Made by a program: the position numbers and the translations under genes
The notes under the pieces: model-generated
Told to the model about the DNA's origin: nothing
The model's database searches: none
Seen by the model: the letters and a program-made list of their open reading frames with translations, nothing else
Source: Karstenula rhodostoma CBS 690.94
Lineage: Eukaryota; Ascomycota; Dothideomycetes; Pleosporales; Didymosphaeriaceae
Direction of reading: 5' to 3'
Length of the DNA stretch: 64,000 nt
Assembly (NCBI GenBank): GCA_010093485.1
Contig: MU001500.1
Span: forward strand, 1,339,908-1,403,907
Shown here: piece after piece, positions 43,030 through 56,100 of the stretch
How the letters are laid out: every line of letters begins with the position of its first letter
Numbering within the stretch: the first letter of the stretch is position 1

Positions 43030-43536
43030 CTAAATGATAGTCAGGGATCGAGATTCCCCAAATATCATCCTGCTAATCTCAATTGTCTTATGCCTACCGA
43101 TAGCACACAACCCTACTCGACTATATATGCCCTGTCTTCCTTCGATAGCCTGCATGACCAAGCAGTATAATGTATTGAATCGCTTGAATTCGTCTATTCC
43201 TGTCTTCGGGGATTTTTCCCACGAGGCTTTGTACAGTTCGCCATCACCTCGTATATCTTGATGGTAAGGATCATGGCGTACGCATACGGGTACACAGACC
43301 AAGGGTGATTGAACTGGCTTGTCAAAATCCCAGACGTTACAGGAGAAGTCTTCAATATCACCCTCAAAACGGGTGCCGTTTTCGGCTAGAGCTAGCCCGA
43401 ACTCTTCGTGCTCGTCTTGTACCACTGCTAACAAAACACCAGACAACCTTAATAACGGTTTCGACGTTGCTCCGAACGGATGATCTTCACAGGTTGGTGG
43501 ACTCGAAACATTAAGTATATTGACCAGTGGAGACAA
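43030..43536 (-). pseudogene. Gene relic, possibly the C-terminal part of a HET-domain protein
   Basis: A 168-codon open frame with real-protein texture: SPPTCEDHPFGATSKPLLRL, then EEFGLALAENGTRFEGDI and FNTLYCLVMQAIEGRQGIYS, RVGLCAIGR. The last block resembles the beta-strand ending of heterokaryon-incompatibility proteins (L-x-L...G-x-Y-x-R-x-G). No HET domain, start codon or upstream exon could be joined, and flanking sequence is degraded. It may be a truncated gene, an exon of a larger unrecognised one, or chance; homology is a weak impression only. Confidence 0.35.
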
Positions 43537-43754
43537 AGGGATACGACACGCGTCAGACCCACACTTGATTGCGACACATCGTTCCCTTTACTCTTTCGCC
43601 AGACGGATCTGGTAGGTTGGAACGCAACAAATCTTACGGCGTAAGTTCAAATTTTGCGAACGGCATCAGACAGAGCAACTGCTGACACACATGTTCTGTT
43701 AGACTCTGTACGGACAAATGTCGAACCTCTCTGGCTTCCTTAAAACAAAAGGTC

Positions 43755-45455
43755 ATGTCCAGCTGCAGCAGCTATACGTTCGAACTCGGCAGCGCACCCT
43801 TCAACGGAGAACGGATCGTGGAGTTCTACCAGTACAAGTACAATCTGACATGTTTGTCGAGTGGGTCTTCGTGGTGCCTGCTGGACTAGAGGAACTGGTT
43901 CACCGATAAGCTGTCAAAGGTCACCTGACCGACTTACACAAGTAAGTGGTATCCAGATTGGAGGAACGATCCAGTGAATGGAACGAATGCAATCGACCCT
44001 GAGAACGGGACCATAATCCTGCCGTACAACACAGCCCCATATCCGAAACCGACCTTTGACTCTGGTATCAAGCAAGCGCTCGACTATCGATATCACGGTA
44101 CAGGCCCTGCTATCGGCAAATTGAATCCTATCGAGACGGTCGGCCAGGGCCTGGAGTACGACGAGTATCCGCTCGAACTACAGTGCTCATCCTGTTTCCT
44201 GCAGCGATTCAGGCTTGGCTTCATGTCGCGCTGGGGCGAGACTTGGGATGAGGTAAAGAGTCAAGCTTGGGCTAACATTAAGAAGAACTGTAACATCAAG
44301 GATGGCCTTTACGTCCACCCGGCACTGGACCATACTGGCTCGCCACCAGCCGATCAGCCGTTCCAATGGGATGGCCCAAGTCGTTGCGATCGTACGGTCC
44401 AGTTCCAGTCGGCAACATCTGTGAACTGTAGTGCTGTGTCAGCGCAGTACAATGTGGCTACTACTACGCTCCAAGACTTGAATAAGGGTCTTGTAGGCGA
44501 TTGCGGATCGGTACAGAACGGAACACTGTGTTTGCCATCGCCATGCCAAGTCGCAATGCAATGGTACGATGAGGGAATCGAGCCGTTCCAGCTGATTGCA
44601 CCAGACGGTCCGTATCCGAACATCTCGTTCACACAATTCATGCGATGGAACTCTGCTGCTATCCACGAGCGGGTGAGTATTTACTGTTCCAATGCGGGCG
44701 CGAACGAGATCGGATTACGCTAACGGTGTGCTCGGTCTTGCAGGTCTTGCCGGGCGACTTTATCTGTATCGGCCCGCCTGGAGGATCATATGTCGCAGAA
44801 CTAGTCCCAGGGGCCACGGGAGGCAAGCCGGTGTACACCACGACAGCGCTTCCAGCCAAGGAAACCCCACCCGGAACAATAAAGAATTGTGGCCATTACT
44901 ACGACGTTGTTTCGGGAGATTATTGTCAGATGATAGCAATGAACTTCTCCATCACATTCGATATACTGCGCACCATGAACCCGCAGCTAGATGCTGATTG
45001 CTCAAATCTGTGGGCCAATGCGTCCTACTGTGTAGCTACCGTCCGTGGGTCGACCTTGACTCCGGTGAGTGTGCTTGTCCAAAGCCGTGACTGCTATCTG
45101 ACATTGTCGCGCATCTCAGATAACTTTATCATCGACGTCGGTGTCTTCGGCAATTGCGACCAAGCCTCCATCGTCGTCGACATCCGCGAAGTCAACGTCA
45201 TCCGTTATGGCGTCCTCATCGGTCAAGCTGTCTTCCAGTGCGACACCCAAGGTGACAACCGCGCCTCCGGCGCCAACGCAATCTGGAGCATCCAAAGCAT
45301 GTTATCGATGGTATACAGCCGTCGCTGGGGACTACTGTTACCTTATATATACCAAGTTCGGGATTACGTTCGACCAATTGAGAGCGTGGAATACAGCGCT
45401 AGATGCAGATTGCAGTAATTTGTGGCCGGACTACGCTTATTGCGTAAAGGCATAG
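43755..45455 (+). pseudogene. LysM-domain (chitin-binding type) secreted protein gene with two in-frame stops
   Basis: Three exon-like segments, 43755-44672, 44744-45064, 45120-45455, keep one frame over 525 codons. The left part (SCSSYTFELGSAPFNGERIV, EFYQYKYNLTCL) and the middle (LALDYRYHG-type, YDEYPLELQCSSCFLQRFRL) match the ascomycete LysM-protein family; two LysM-like units end the protein: CGHYYDVVSGDYCQMIAMNF and CYRWYTAVAGDYCYLIYTKF, linked by a Ser/Thr-rich stretch. TAG at 43887 and TGA at 43926 interrupt the frame where relatives read through. No signal-peptide exon was found upstream. Either the gene is inactivated or an unrecognised intron removes both stops. LysM proteins bind chitin and often act as host-facing effectors. 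Confidence 0.72.
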
Positions 45456-45527
45456 GGAAAGCCATTGAGAGGGACTGTCGGTGATCGCGGGGTCAGTAGC
45501 GTACTCGTTCGTGCAGTATCATCTTCC

Positions 45528-46552
45528 TTAGATGGCTCGATCTCCCGCACTTTGCTTCAAGAACTCAAAGTATCTCGTATCCCAGTCCAGTGCCATGGGA
45601 TGCTCTCGATACTGTGGACCATACGCCCAATGGGGCCGCTCATCCTTTATAGCGTGCTCTTCCCTAATCCACGTAACTCTCTTCCCCCAAAAAGCGTCTG
45701 GGTCCCAAGCAGTTGTACCCCATCCACTATCCACATAGTGCATCTGCAGTGCTCTCCACCGGTTGATATTTCTTCGAAGCCCATCGGCTCCTCCATGTTC
45801 ACTCTCCATGTACTCGATCGCAGCGGCGATGCCGTCTGGGGTGCGGATGCCGCCCGGCCAGATATTCTGGAATACTATAGGGTTCTCGACGAGTTTCCGC
45901 TGGAAGAGAGGCGCTTCTGCATGTCCGTCTTCTAAGTCGTAGTACGGCACCCATTCCAGATTCTCCAACTTTTTTGTTATCTCTAATAGGACTTCCTCGG
46001 CAGGACGACTGGGCATCTCATCCCAATATTTTCTGCCTATCTGTGTCCATTCTATAATTGACTCTTGGTGTTATCAGCATTGCAGACAATTAGGATCACA
46101 AAAGGCGTCGTACGGTCTCGAGTATTGTAGATCAGGCTCGTGCCATACCCGTATTGCCCGCACTCAGTCAGCTTCAACATCCAGGGATGTAACCATTTCG
46201 TTTCGGTCGGATCATCCGTCTTGTAGAAGTCACCCCACCGCAGGTCATTGAGGAAGTCTGGGTCGTCAGGATGCGAAAAGCAGGTCACAGCTTTCGAGCG
46301 TGGGAGCAACTCAACGCCCCAATCTTGGAAACCCCAGACGATTTCGCTGCGGAGCGTGGGTAACACCTTCACTAGATCCAGGACCTCGGAGTCGTATCCC
46401 AATGATTGTAGCTGAGAGAAGGGTAGCAATTGCTCGTCGATTGGAGGCCGGATGACGTCGCCAGTGGAGAGATAGCGCATCGCGATGAGGGTGTCATAGA
46501 TCTTCGACATGCCGCCGATAAGGGCTTTGTGCTTCTCCGCAATCTGCTCCAT
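45528..46552 (-). CDS. Conserved-looking fungal protein of unknown function
   Basis: Two exons, 46552-46114 and 46051-45528 (320 aa). The junction joins NTRD to QWTQIGRKYWDEMP. The sequence style (MSKIYDTLIAMRYLSTGDVI, then YDSEVLDLVKVLPTLRSEIV and KWLHPWMLKLTECGQYGYGT, then LIYNTRD) is that of lineage-restricted hypothetical proteins in Dothideomycetes; I know no assigned domain. It is rich in Trp and has no signal peptide or membrane segment. It is intact, in contrast to the LysM gene 73 bp away in convergent orientation and to the RIP-degraded DNA that starts 0.5 kb beyond its start codon. Start chosen at MEQIAEKHKALIGG, the first ATG of the frame. Confidence 0.68.
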
Positions 46553-47030
46553 GTTTGCAGAGTTGATATCTGTTCAGGTCGCAACATGTCGGAGGAAGCG
46601 ATAGCATAGATATGAGGAGGTTGGCGGAGACGCAGTGCGGCACAGTCAGCGGCTCGTGCGTCCAAGACGCGATGATTGGTTCTCTCTATATTATCGCTCC
46701 TTGTATCGATAGCGGTTATTCTAGCTATACATCAATTGGTGTGGATCATCACACGACCTGGGCCGACGTCGTAGCTGCCAATATCCCAACTGGTGAACTT
46801 TGCGGGGAAGAAGTGCGCCTGAACGGTTCATTTGGGCGTCAAGGGTGGAGGTCTAAGGCTCGAAGGGCGCGCATTGGATCCGACAAATTGCTGCCAAAGT
46901 GCGATGGATCGTGTCTTTGATGCTTGAGCAGGGTTGAATGCGTGCAGCCATGATGGGCGAGAATGGAGACGTGGGAATACGATGCAGAGCTGCTCATTCT
47001 TGACCCTCACACCACAACTATTAAATCAAT
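46553..47030. other. Border zone before the AT-rich block
   Basis: Contains the promoter of the preceding gene. A 102-codon plus-strand frame at 46612-46920 has no domain. Composition is still normal until about 47030, where it changes abruptly to A/T-only stretches. Confidence 0.5.
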
Positions 47031-47262
47031 TTGGCAGCTACGGTTTTCTAATTATTAACTCAAACTATAAAGTAGTAACCTATAAAGTAATAGATAAATA
47101 TAGATATAGATATAGACTACTATCTAAAAGTAATATAAAAGAAAGTATTATAAGTAGATAATAAATAAGATTAAATAAGTAAATAAGGCTTAGTAGTCTA
47201 TTATAAAACCTTAGAACTATTAATATAATTATTTATTCTTATTAGAATAGATATATATAGTA

Positions 47263-47399
47263 TAGTACTACTATATTATAGAGATTCACTATAAGATAGG
47301 GTAACTTAATAAAGTAGGGGGATAAAAAGGCGCGTTATACTTTACTAATATATAAATAAAGGGAGACTAAAAAAGTATATTTAGTACTACTATACTATA
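47263..47399 (+). mobile_element. RIP-altered copy of the ~100-bp dispersed element with 18-bp direct repeats
   Basis: The direct repeat tagtactactatattata at 47263-47280 recurs with one C/T difference at 47382-47399. Between them, gagattcactataagatag and the later gtagggggataaaaagg correspond base-for-base, apart from transitions, to the copy at 17.7 kb. Confidence 0.65.
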
Positions 47400-47896
47400 G
47401 TATTTACCTATTCTCTATCTATTTTTATTTATATATAAGTAAGTACTAGTATATTAACTATAATTCTTATAAGTATAATTACTATAATAGTATAAATATA
47501 AAGCTAATAAGAGTAGATATTATTAAAATTAACTTTATTTAATTATAAGTAATTCTAAATCTACCTGTTTTCTATACTATTAAAGCTAAAGCTAGTACTA
47601 TATAAATAATAATAAAGTAATATCTATTAATTATTATAGTCTAACTACTAGAACTCTTTAGAATAATTTTATTAAATATCTAAAAGAATATTATTAGTCT
47701 CTTATCTAAAGTCTAAAATAAAAAGATTATTTTTATAATTAGAAATATTATTAATATAACCTAATTATCCTAAATATAGGTATAGATAAAATAATAAATA
47801 AGTATAAAAATATATAATTTTAATAAGTTTCTTATATTTTATTTAACGCTAGGGAATAGTAAAGTATTAAAAAAAAAAAAAAAGGTATATTATATA

Positions 47897-47995
47897 TTAT
47901 AGAGATTTACTATAAGGTAGAATAACTTAATAAAATAAAGGGGATAAAAAGGTATATTATTATTTATAATAAATAAAAAAAAAGAAGTAAACTAT
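47897..47995 (+). mobile_element. Third, more degraded copy of the ~100-bp dispersed element
   Basis: Contains gagatttactataaggtag and aaaggggataaaaagg in the same order and spacing as the other copies, but the right half is obscured by A runs and further A/T change. Ends are approximate. Confidence 0.5.
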
Positions 47996-49610
47996 TATAG
48001 TAAAGTTTCTATATAGCTAGCTAAACCTTAGAACTATATATTATTTAATTAGAATAGAGAATTTTAGGCTTTTTATTAAGTAAAAAAAGATATTTTATAT
48101 ATTCTAATTAGTTCTTAAAACGCGATATAATAATATTTCCCTAAATACTAATATAACTAATATATTATCTATAACTACTTTAGTTATAAAATATTAAATT
48201 TAGCTATATATTTTTAAATATTTATTTAATATATAATCCTTTTTTAGATATTAGTCTAGCCTAATACTAACTAATACTTTAAAAACTTAAAATCTTTTTT
48301 TAAATTTAATTTAATTTTATCTTTTATCTATTCTTTTACTATAATACTATTATAATACTTAATTTTAACTATACTTCTAGTAGTTTTATACTATTTTTTT
48401 TATTTACCTTAATTTTCTCTAAGATATTTTATATTTATAGAATACTATTTATATTCTTTATTTCTATAATATTTCCTAATACCTTCTAATAGAGTAGAAG
48501 TTTTTCTAGTACTAAAGTACCTATTATATATAATATAGATATATTTATCTAGAATAATATTATAGCTATAATAAATAAAATAAAGTATAAATATCCCTTT
48601 TTATTATTATTAGAATTCTAGTATAAGTAATATAGCTTTAATTTTAGAGGTAGGTAAAGGGTATAGTATTAAATAGATAAATTACTACTAGATTCCTCTA
48701 TTAGTATTTATAGCTATATACCCCTTATTATTATATAACTTCTCTAACTAGGTATAAGGTATTTCTAGTTATAATATTATCTTCCCTTAAGAGGTATTTT
48801 TATTTTAAAAGTATTAAGTTTTATTAATAGTATATTCTATAGGTCTATTAGAACCTTATAAAACTAGATAAAATTACTTAAGTATAAATAAATATTAATA
48901 GACTTAGACTTAACTTTTTAGTTATATAATACTAATAAATAGTAATATATTTATTCTATATTTAAATTACTAAAATTATAGCTAGCTTTTACTTATACCT
49001 TTTACTTAGCGTGTATATAGGCCTATACTAGTAGGCTATATAATATAATAAGTTATAGATTTTAATATAGTTATTCTACTAGAAATATTATATACTAGTA
49101 AAATAAACTTAATTAGGTAGTTTATACTTTTTAATTAGGTAAGTTTTACTATATTTAATAGAACTATATAGTACCTTTAGATATTTTCTTATTACTAGGT
49201 AGTTATAATAGTAACTTTATATTAAAAAAAAAAAAAAAAAAAAAAGTTTTACTAACTCTACTATTTTACTACTATTTAGCTAAGCTAATATTTATAGACT
49301 CTTTTACCTAGTTATTTATAAGGCTATAGTATTTATAAGTTTTTATCTACTATAAATATTTTTTAATTAATTAGGCTTTAAATAATACTATTTAGTACTA
49401 ACTAGTATAAATAGAATTATTCTAATCCCTATTAGCTTTTATTAGTAATAATCTTTAATACTTAACTTTTTCTAGTAGTATTTAACTTTATTTAGTATTA
49501 TCTAGACCTATTTAGTACTATTAGACTATACTAGAATTTATTTAACTATATTTTTTCTTACTATATATACTAGACTATATATATAAAATTAAAATTACTA
49601 GTATTAATAT

Positions 49611-49857
49611 TATAAGGATTAATTTAATCTAAGGTTAAATCCCCTTATAGGATATTTACTTACTTTTAAGCTTAGATCTTATTTAGTAGCCTATATATAG
49701 ATTAGTTAGTAGATCTTAAATACCTAATATATAGAGAGTTCTTCCCTAGAACCCTTTCTATCTTAGTATTTTAAATTTAGTTTTAATATTATATAGTTTC
49801 TTTTATTTATTTAATTCTAAGAATATTTATTCTATTTAGCTATATTCTAGTCTTATA
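49611..49857 (+). repeat. 5' LTR of gypsy element 1
   Basis: Aligns without gaps over 247 bp to 57502-57748. By eye there are about two dozen differences, all C/T or G/A, in both directions. More differences place the A/T state in this copy than in the 3' copy, so it is the more heavily mutated of the two. Confidence 0.92.
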
Positions 49858-49970
49858 TTAAATTTAAAACCCCTTCTTTTAGCTAGAAATTAGTAACTAT
49901 AATATCTACCTTTAGCTCTTTAAGTATAGAAAGGTCTACTAAAATCTTAAATTTTTTTTTTAGGTTAACT

Positions 49971-50140
49971 ATTAAGGCGCTAAAATATCCTCTAAAGTCC
50001 TTATTAAAGGCTAGTTATTAAAGTACTAGAATATCCTCTAAAGTCCTTATTAAAGGCTAGCTATTAAAGTACTAGAATATCCTCTAAAGTCCTTATTAAA
50101 GGCTAGCTATTAAGGTACTAGAATATCCTTCTAAATTTTT
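49971..50140 (+). repeat. 46-bp tandem repeat, about 3.7 units
   Basis: Units begin at 49971, 50017, 50063 and 50109 with attaaag(g) and share tatcctctaaagtccttatt and ggctag. It lies about 110 bp inside the 5' LTR of the gypsy element, in the untranslated leader. Units 2 and 3 are nearly identical. Confidence 0.88.
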
Positions 50141-53100
50141 TAAACTTCTTTAAAGACTTATTAATATTAGGTACTTTTAGTAGAATTAATTATTATAAAA
50201 GTTAAATCCCTTTTAGATAAAAATATATACTTATTATAAATATACTAAAAATAATATATATATCCTTAGTAAATAGGCTTAAAATATAACTAACTATCTA
50301 CTTATTACTTATATCTTACTTATCTAAACTTATTTTTTACCCTTATAGTAAATATTAATTTATATAATATCTTTATTTTAGATAACCCTCTTTTTTTATT
50401 TATTTTACTTTTAAATAGCTTTATACCTACTATACTACTATTTATAATTAAGTATATAAAGATAAAACCTTTAGTACCTAAATAGTTTATTAATAGGGAT
50501 TTAATACCTTTCCTTTAGAGCTATACTAGAACTTATTTTATAAACTATACTACTAAAGTAATAATAGCTTTTAATTTTAATAAAGAAAATTTTAATAATA
50601 TTTTAAAGGTAAATAATCCTTATTATAGTATAACTATAGGTAAGATATTATATATACTACTTTAAGGTTATTTACTTATCTTAATATAAAAATAAATACT
50701 AGTAGCTAAAGCCTTTAGTATATAACCTCCCTATAAACTAGAAGATCTACTTTTTTAAATTAAACTTTTCTTACTAGAACTAAATATCTAGCTACCTAAA
50801 GGTACTAAAAAATACCTAGCTAATATTAGTAAGATTAAAAAGAAATTAGGCCTTTATTAGAATCTTAGAACTAGAAACTATAAGGAGGAAGAAAATAATT
50901 TTAAGGCTAGTTTATAAGTAATTAGACTATAAGAGCTAGAAGAAGTATCTAAACTATATATAGCCTTTATTAATATTAATATAATTATCCTAGACCTAAT
51001 TACTTTAAATAGAAAAGACCTAGAGACTTTAAACTACTAAGGCCTAAAGTTTATTACTACTTCTAATATATATATAGGCTATATTAAAGCTAATATAATC
51101 CTATTTATTATAAAGCTATAACTTATAGCCTTATCCTATTATATATATAAAGTATAGAACTAGTAATAAAAGCTAGTCTAGTAAAATACTAATCTAAATA
51201 ATAAAATTAATATTATAATAAACTCTTAGATATAGACTTAAAAAAAAAATAGTTATTTATAAACTAAAATTATAAAATTAAAAAAAACTACTAAAACTAA
51301 AAATTAACTAATATAGATAATAATTAGTAACTTAAATAATAATAATAACTTTAAGTTACTTTACTAGTTTAGTACTTTCCTTACTAAATTAGTGCCTACT
51401 ATTAAATATAATATTAAACTAGTTATTTTAAAGATAAATAGTTAGTAAGGTATAGACTATTCTACTATAGATTAATATATTCTAAAAGTAAATACCCTTA
51501 ATAAATTTTCCTATAAAGTACTAAACCTTTACTATATAAAATACTAAGTTTACTAGAATAAATACCTATCTTCTAAGATTCTAGACTTTAATAAGTTTAA
51601 TAGTAATAAGGCTTAGTTTAAACTATAGTTCTATTTACTAGAGATTAAAATTAAGTCTAATATAGACTACTTTTAGTAAAATACTTTTAAAAAATATACT
51701 ATAACTATTACTAATTATATTAATATATAGCTAAAAAGCTATACTTTTAAAATTTTTAATACTTAAAAATAGTAATAATTAACTATATCTCTTATAGGTC
51801 TATATAACTACCTCTAAGCTATATTTATACTACTAAACTAGAATATTAATATCTATACTAACCTCTAAAAGATAATACTTCTATTTAGAGAAAATATAAA
51901 CTTATTTATTATATAGTATAATATATTTATAAACTAGGCTAGATTTTATTTTAATAATTCTAAAGAGATATTCTATAAGAAGCTTTATATAAAGCTTACT
52001 AATTAGTTTATTTAGAATATTATTAACCCTACTATAGACTATAATAAATTTTATACTATTATCTATAAGTTATATAAAGTCTTTAAATATAACTATTAGA
52101 CTAATTATAATTAATTTACTCCCTCTACCCTATACTATTATAAAGAGTTTTTATTATAAATAGTTACTTTAGCCCTTTATTATATTATAGAACTACCTAA
52201 AAATACTATAATAGAATTAGTTCTAAAGTACTAATCTACTAACCTTAGATATAAATATTCTAAAGAGTAGTATTATAAGAATTAGATATATTATAACTAC
52301 CTCTCTAAAAACTATATTTACTATAATTACTTTATTAAACCCTATAATAGGTATACTATTACTACTATTATAAAAGTTTAAAAAAAGAATAAAACTTATT
52401 TTTTTCTAGAATCTAGTAATAAATATACCTCTAATAAAGACTCTAAGTTAGACTTTAAATTAGAAAACTAGAAGTACTAGTTAACTCTAGACTAGTACCC
52501 TTAATAGGAATAATAGGTATAAAACTAATTAATTTATAGAAGTTAGTATTCTACCCTAAGAAGTATTATACTAATTCTAAAAGTATTTAAATTCTTAACT
52601 TATTTAGGGGAATACTTTTTATACTTCCTATAATATTCTAAAATAATAGATATAAGGTATATATATATAGTCTTATTAATTCTAGTATATTTATATATAA
52701 TCTTATTACCTTATAGCTAGAAAAAGTACTAAGGTACTAATTTAGTATTAAGTTAATATAGCTTAAATACCTAATCCCTCTTAAGAATTTTACTAGTAAA
52801 AAGGCTACCTTAGTTAATTACTACTTTTAAATAGTATTTAATATTAATAAATACCCTATAACTATATAGTTTATTTTATATAAAATAGAAGACTATAACC
52901 TTATTATAAAATAAAAGTTCTTTAAAAATACTAAAATACTAATTAATTATTATAACTAGTACTTAATATAGCTAGATAATATACTATTATAGATTATTAC
53001 TTTACTTATAATATTATACTATCTACTTTTACTAGTTAATAAAGAATACTAGTTTAATACTAACTAATAGAATACTAACTTTAAGAAGGAGGATATTTAA

Positions 53101-56100
53101 TTTTAATAAGTATAATTACTCTATAGGGAATACTTCCTTATAAAGGAGTTTAAAATCCTTATAAAGTCTATAATATTATTTATCTCTCTAGTATAGACTA
53201 TCCCCTAGAACTATAGTAATTATTAACTACTTTTAGTAGAGCCTATCCTAAATAAAGACTTTATTATAATATACTATATATCTTTAGATAAGGATAGTAA
53301 TAAAGCTAAATTACTAGAGTTTAAAAATAAGAGTTAGTAATTAGCTAAGTTTAGTATTAAGGATAATACCCTAGTATATAAATATAGTAATAAGTTACTA
53401 TATAATAATAAATTATTACTAAGGAAATTAACTACCTTTACTAAGCCTAATTTTACTAGAGACTCTAGTAAATAAGCTGCTAAGAAACTCTTATAAGAGC
53501 TAAGGATTAAATTAAAAAATTATTTAAAAAATTAAATTATTACTATTTTCTACCCTATAGAGTAGCTTTAATATAAGAAAGATTTATATAAAATAAATAA
53601 AGTATTATTTAATCTAGAACTATTACCCCTAGAGGAACCCCCTAAGTATTAAATACTAATAAGGGAATAGCTCCTTAAGGTTAATATTAATATTTTAACT
53701 ATTTCTACTATAGTATTTATAGTTAGTATATAAGATATAAAGATTAACTCTATTAGTTAATATAAATTACTTAAACTTATAAAAGCTAAGTATTATAAGA
53801 AAGAAACTATAGCTAACTCTTTAAAAAAGTTTTAAAAATAGCTACTAGTAGAATTTAAAGCTAAGCTTTCCTATTATAGATAGGTAAGAATAGATATTTC
53901 TTACTTTAGTAAATAAAAGATAAATACCTTACCCCTATAATAGGAAGGTATTAATTATAATATTATTTTTATTAAGGATATTAGTACTTTAAAGACCTCC
54001 CTACTATATTCTATATCTTTTAATAAGCTAGAATTACTATATTTATATATTTAGAATATAGTAAAAAAAGGATTTATCTCCTTTAGTAATACTAGTTTTA
54101 CCTCCCCTATCTTATATATAAAGAAGTTTAAAGGGGGGTAGTATTTTTATATTAATTATAAAAAGCTTAATAGTATTACTAAAAAGAATATTATTTTTAT
54201 ACTATTATTAAAGGAAACTTTTATATACCTATCTAAAGTATATATATTTACTAAACTAGACCTATAATAAGCCTTTTACTATATATAATTTATTAAATAT
54301 ACCTTTAACCTCTCTATATTTTAAACTTAATATAGTAATTTTAAATATAATATTCTTCCTTTTAGTATAACTAATAGACTAGTATTATTCTAATACTTTA
54401 TTAATATAATTCTAGTTAATATAATTAACTTAATTTATATAGTTTATATTAATAATATCTTTATCTACTCTAAGGACCTTCTAGAATATAAGACTTATAT
54501 ATCTAAAGTTATTAAATAGTTAAAAGAGTACTACCTCTATTATAATATTAAGAAAAGTAAATTTATTATTTAAGAAATTAAATTTTTAGGCTTTATTATT
54601 ACTACTAACAGGATCTATAAAAACCCTAAAAAGGAAACTATAATATAGGATTAAAAAGAGCCTACTAGTTTCTATACCCTCTAATTCTTTTTAGAATTCT
54701 ATAATTACTATTAGGCCTATTTTAAAAACTATAAATATATTATTTAACCCCTTACTAAGCTAATTAAAAAAGGCGCCTAATATAAGTTTAAAAATAAAAA
54801 ATATACTACTTTTTAAGTTATAAAGAACTTTCTCTATTTAGATAATTTTATTATATAGTACTCCCCCTACTATAAGATATAGATAGAGACTAATACTAGT
54901 AATAATATTATTATAGAAGCTATCTTATAGATATAAAATAATAAAATCTAGAAATTTTTTAATTTTTACTTATATAAAATAAAACTAGTAGAGATAAATT
55001 ATAATATTTATAATAAAAAAATACTTACTATTATAGGTAGGTTATATATATAGTATATCTAGCTTATTAGTCTATAGTTAGAAGAGCTATTTACTATTAT
55101 TATAGACTATTATATACTTAAATACTTTTCTATAAAGTAAGAATTTATACCCTACTAGATTTATTAGTTAGAAGTATTATTCTAGTATAACTATATAATT
55201 ATATTTTACTCTAGATCTATAAATATTATAGCTAATATACTATTATAGAAATAGAAAGAACTAGTTATATAAAAAGTAAAAGCTAAATTAGCCTATATAA
55301 TATATTTCTTCCCCTAATAATAGAATATTACTAATAATAATACTAATAATAAGGATTATAAAGTAGTAGTATTAGTTACTACTACTAAGCTAAACTAGTA
55401 GAGTAGGGAGGCTAAATTATAAAACTTTTTTATTATACTAGTAAACTATCTATTTAAAGTAAATTATACTAACCTAACCTTAGAATTATTTTAAAAGACT
55501 ACTTTTAAACTAAATAGTAAGTATAATAGAATATCTTCTAAATTTCTTTTATACTAAAACTACTTAGTTATTTCTAAAACTAGTTAGTTTTAAATAATTC
55601 TTATTAATATAATTTACTCTTACTAAATAACTATATACCCTAGTACTAAAAAGACCTATAAACTTATCTAGAAATTATACTATTAGAGCTATATATATAT
55701 AGATATTAAATAGTTTATATAAAATTATAAAATTTACTACTAGACTAAGCCCCTTTATAATAAGAAGCTAGGCCTACTCTAATTACTACCTATTCTAGAG
55801 GCTATATAGTAAGATATCTTTATAGACTTTAAAAACTTTCTACTAGACTAAAAGGGCTTTAATAATATTATAGTTTATATATATTACCTAAGTAAATATA
55901 CCTTTTTACTACTATACTATAAAATAATTACTATAGAATAGGCTACCTTCTTTTATTACTAATATATTTAGAGAATCTTTAGTATCCCTAAATCTATTAT
56001 ATTAGATTAAGGGCTATAATTTACTTTTAATTTTACTAGTAAACTATATTATTTTATAGGTATATAATAAAAACTTATATCTATAGATTATATCTAAATA

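Larger units (their letters stand above)
47031..49610. repeat. AT-rich, RIP-degraded sequence left of the gypsy element
   Basis: Almost every base is A or T, with TpA-rich text and hardly any CpA or TpG. Two RIP-altered copies of the ~100-bp element (47263-47399 and about 47899-47990) lie here, plus long A runs at about 47869-47883 and 49224-49245. No coding potential survives; the parent sequence was probably one or more transposons. Confidence 0.8.

Noticed and set aside
46612..46920. 102-codon plus-strand frame at the border of the AT block
   Set aside because: No recognisable domain, and it overlaps the presumed promoter of the adjacent minus-strand gene.
49971..50140. CRISPR-like array appearance of the regular 46-bp units
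   Set aside because: Units are contiguous with no spacers, and the context is a fungal retrotransposon leader.
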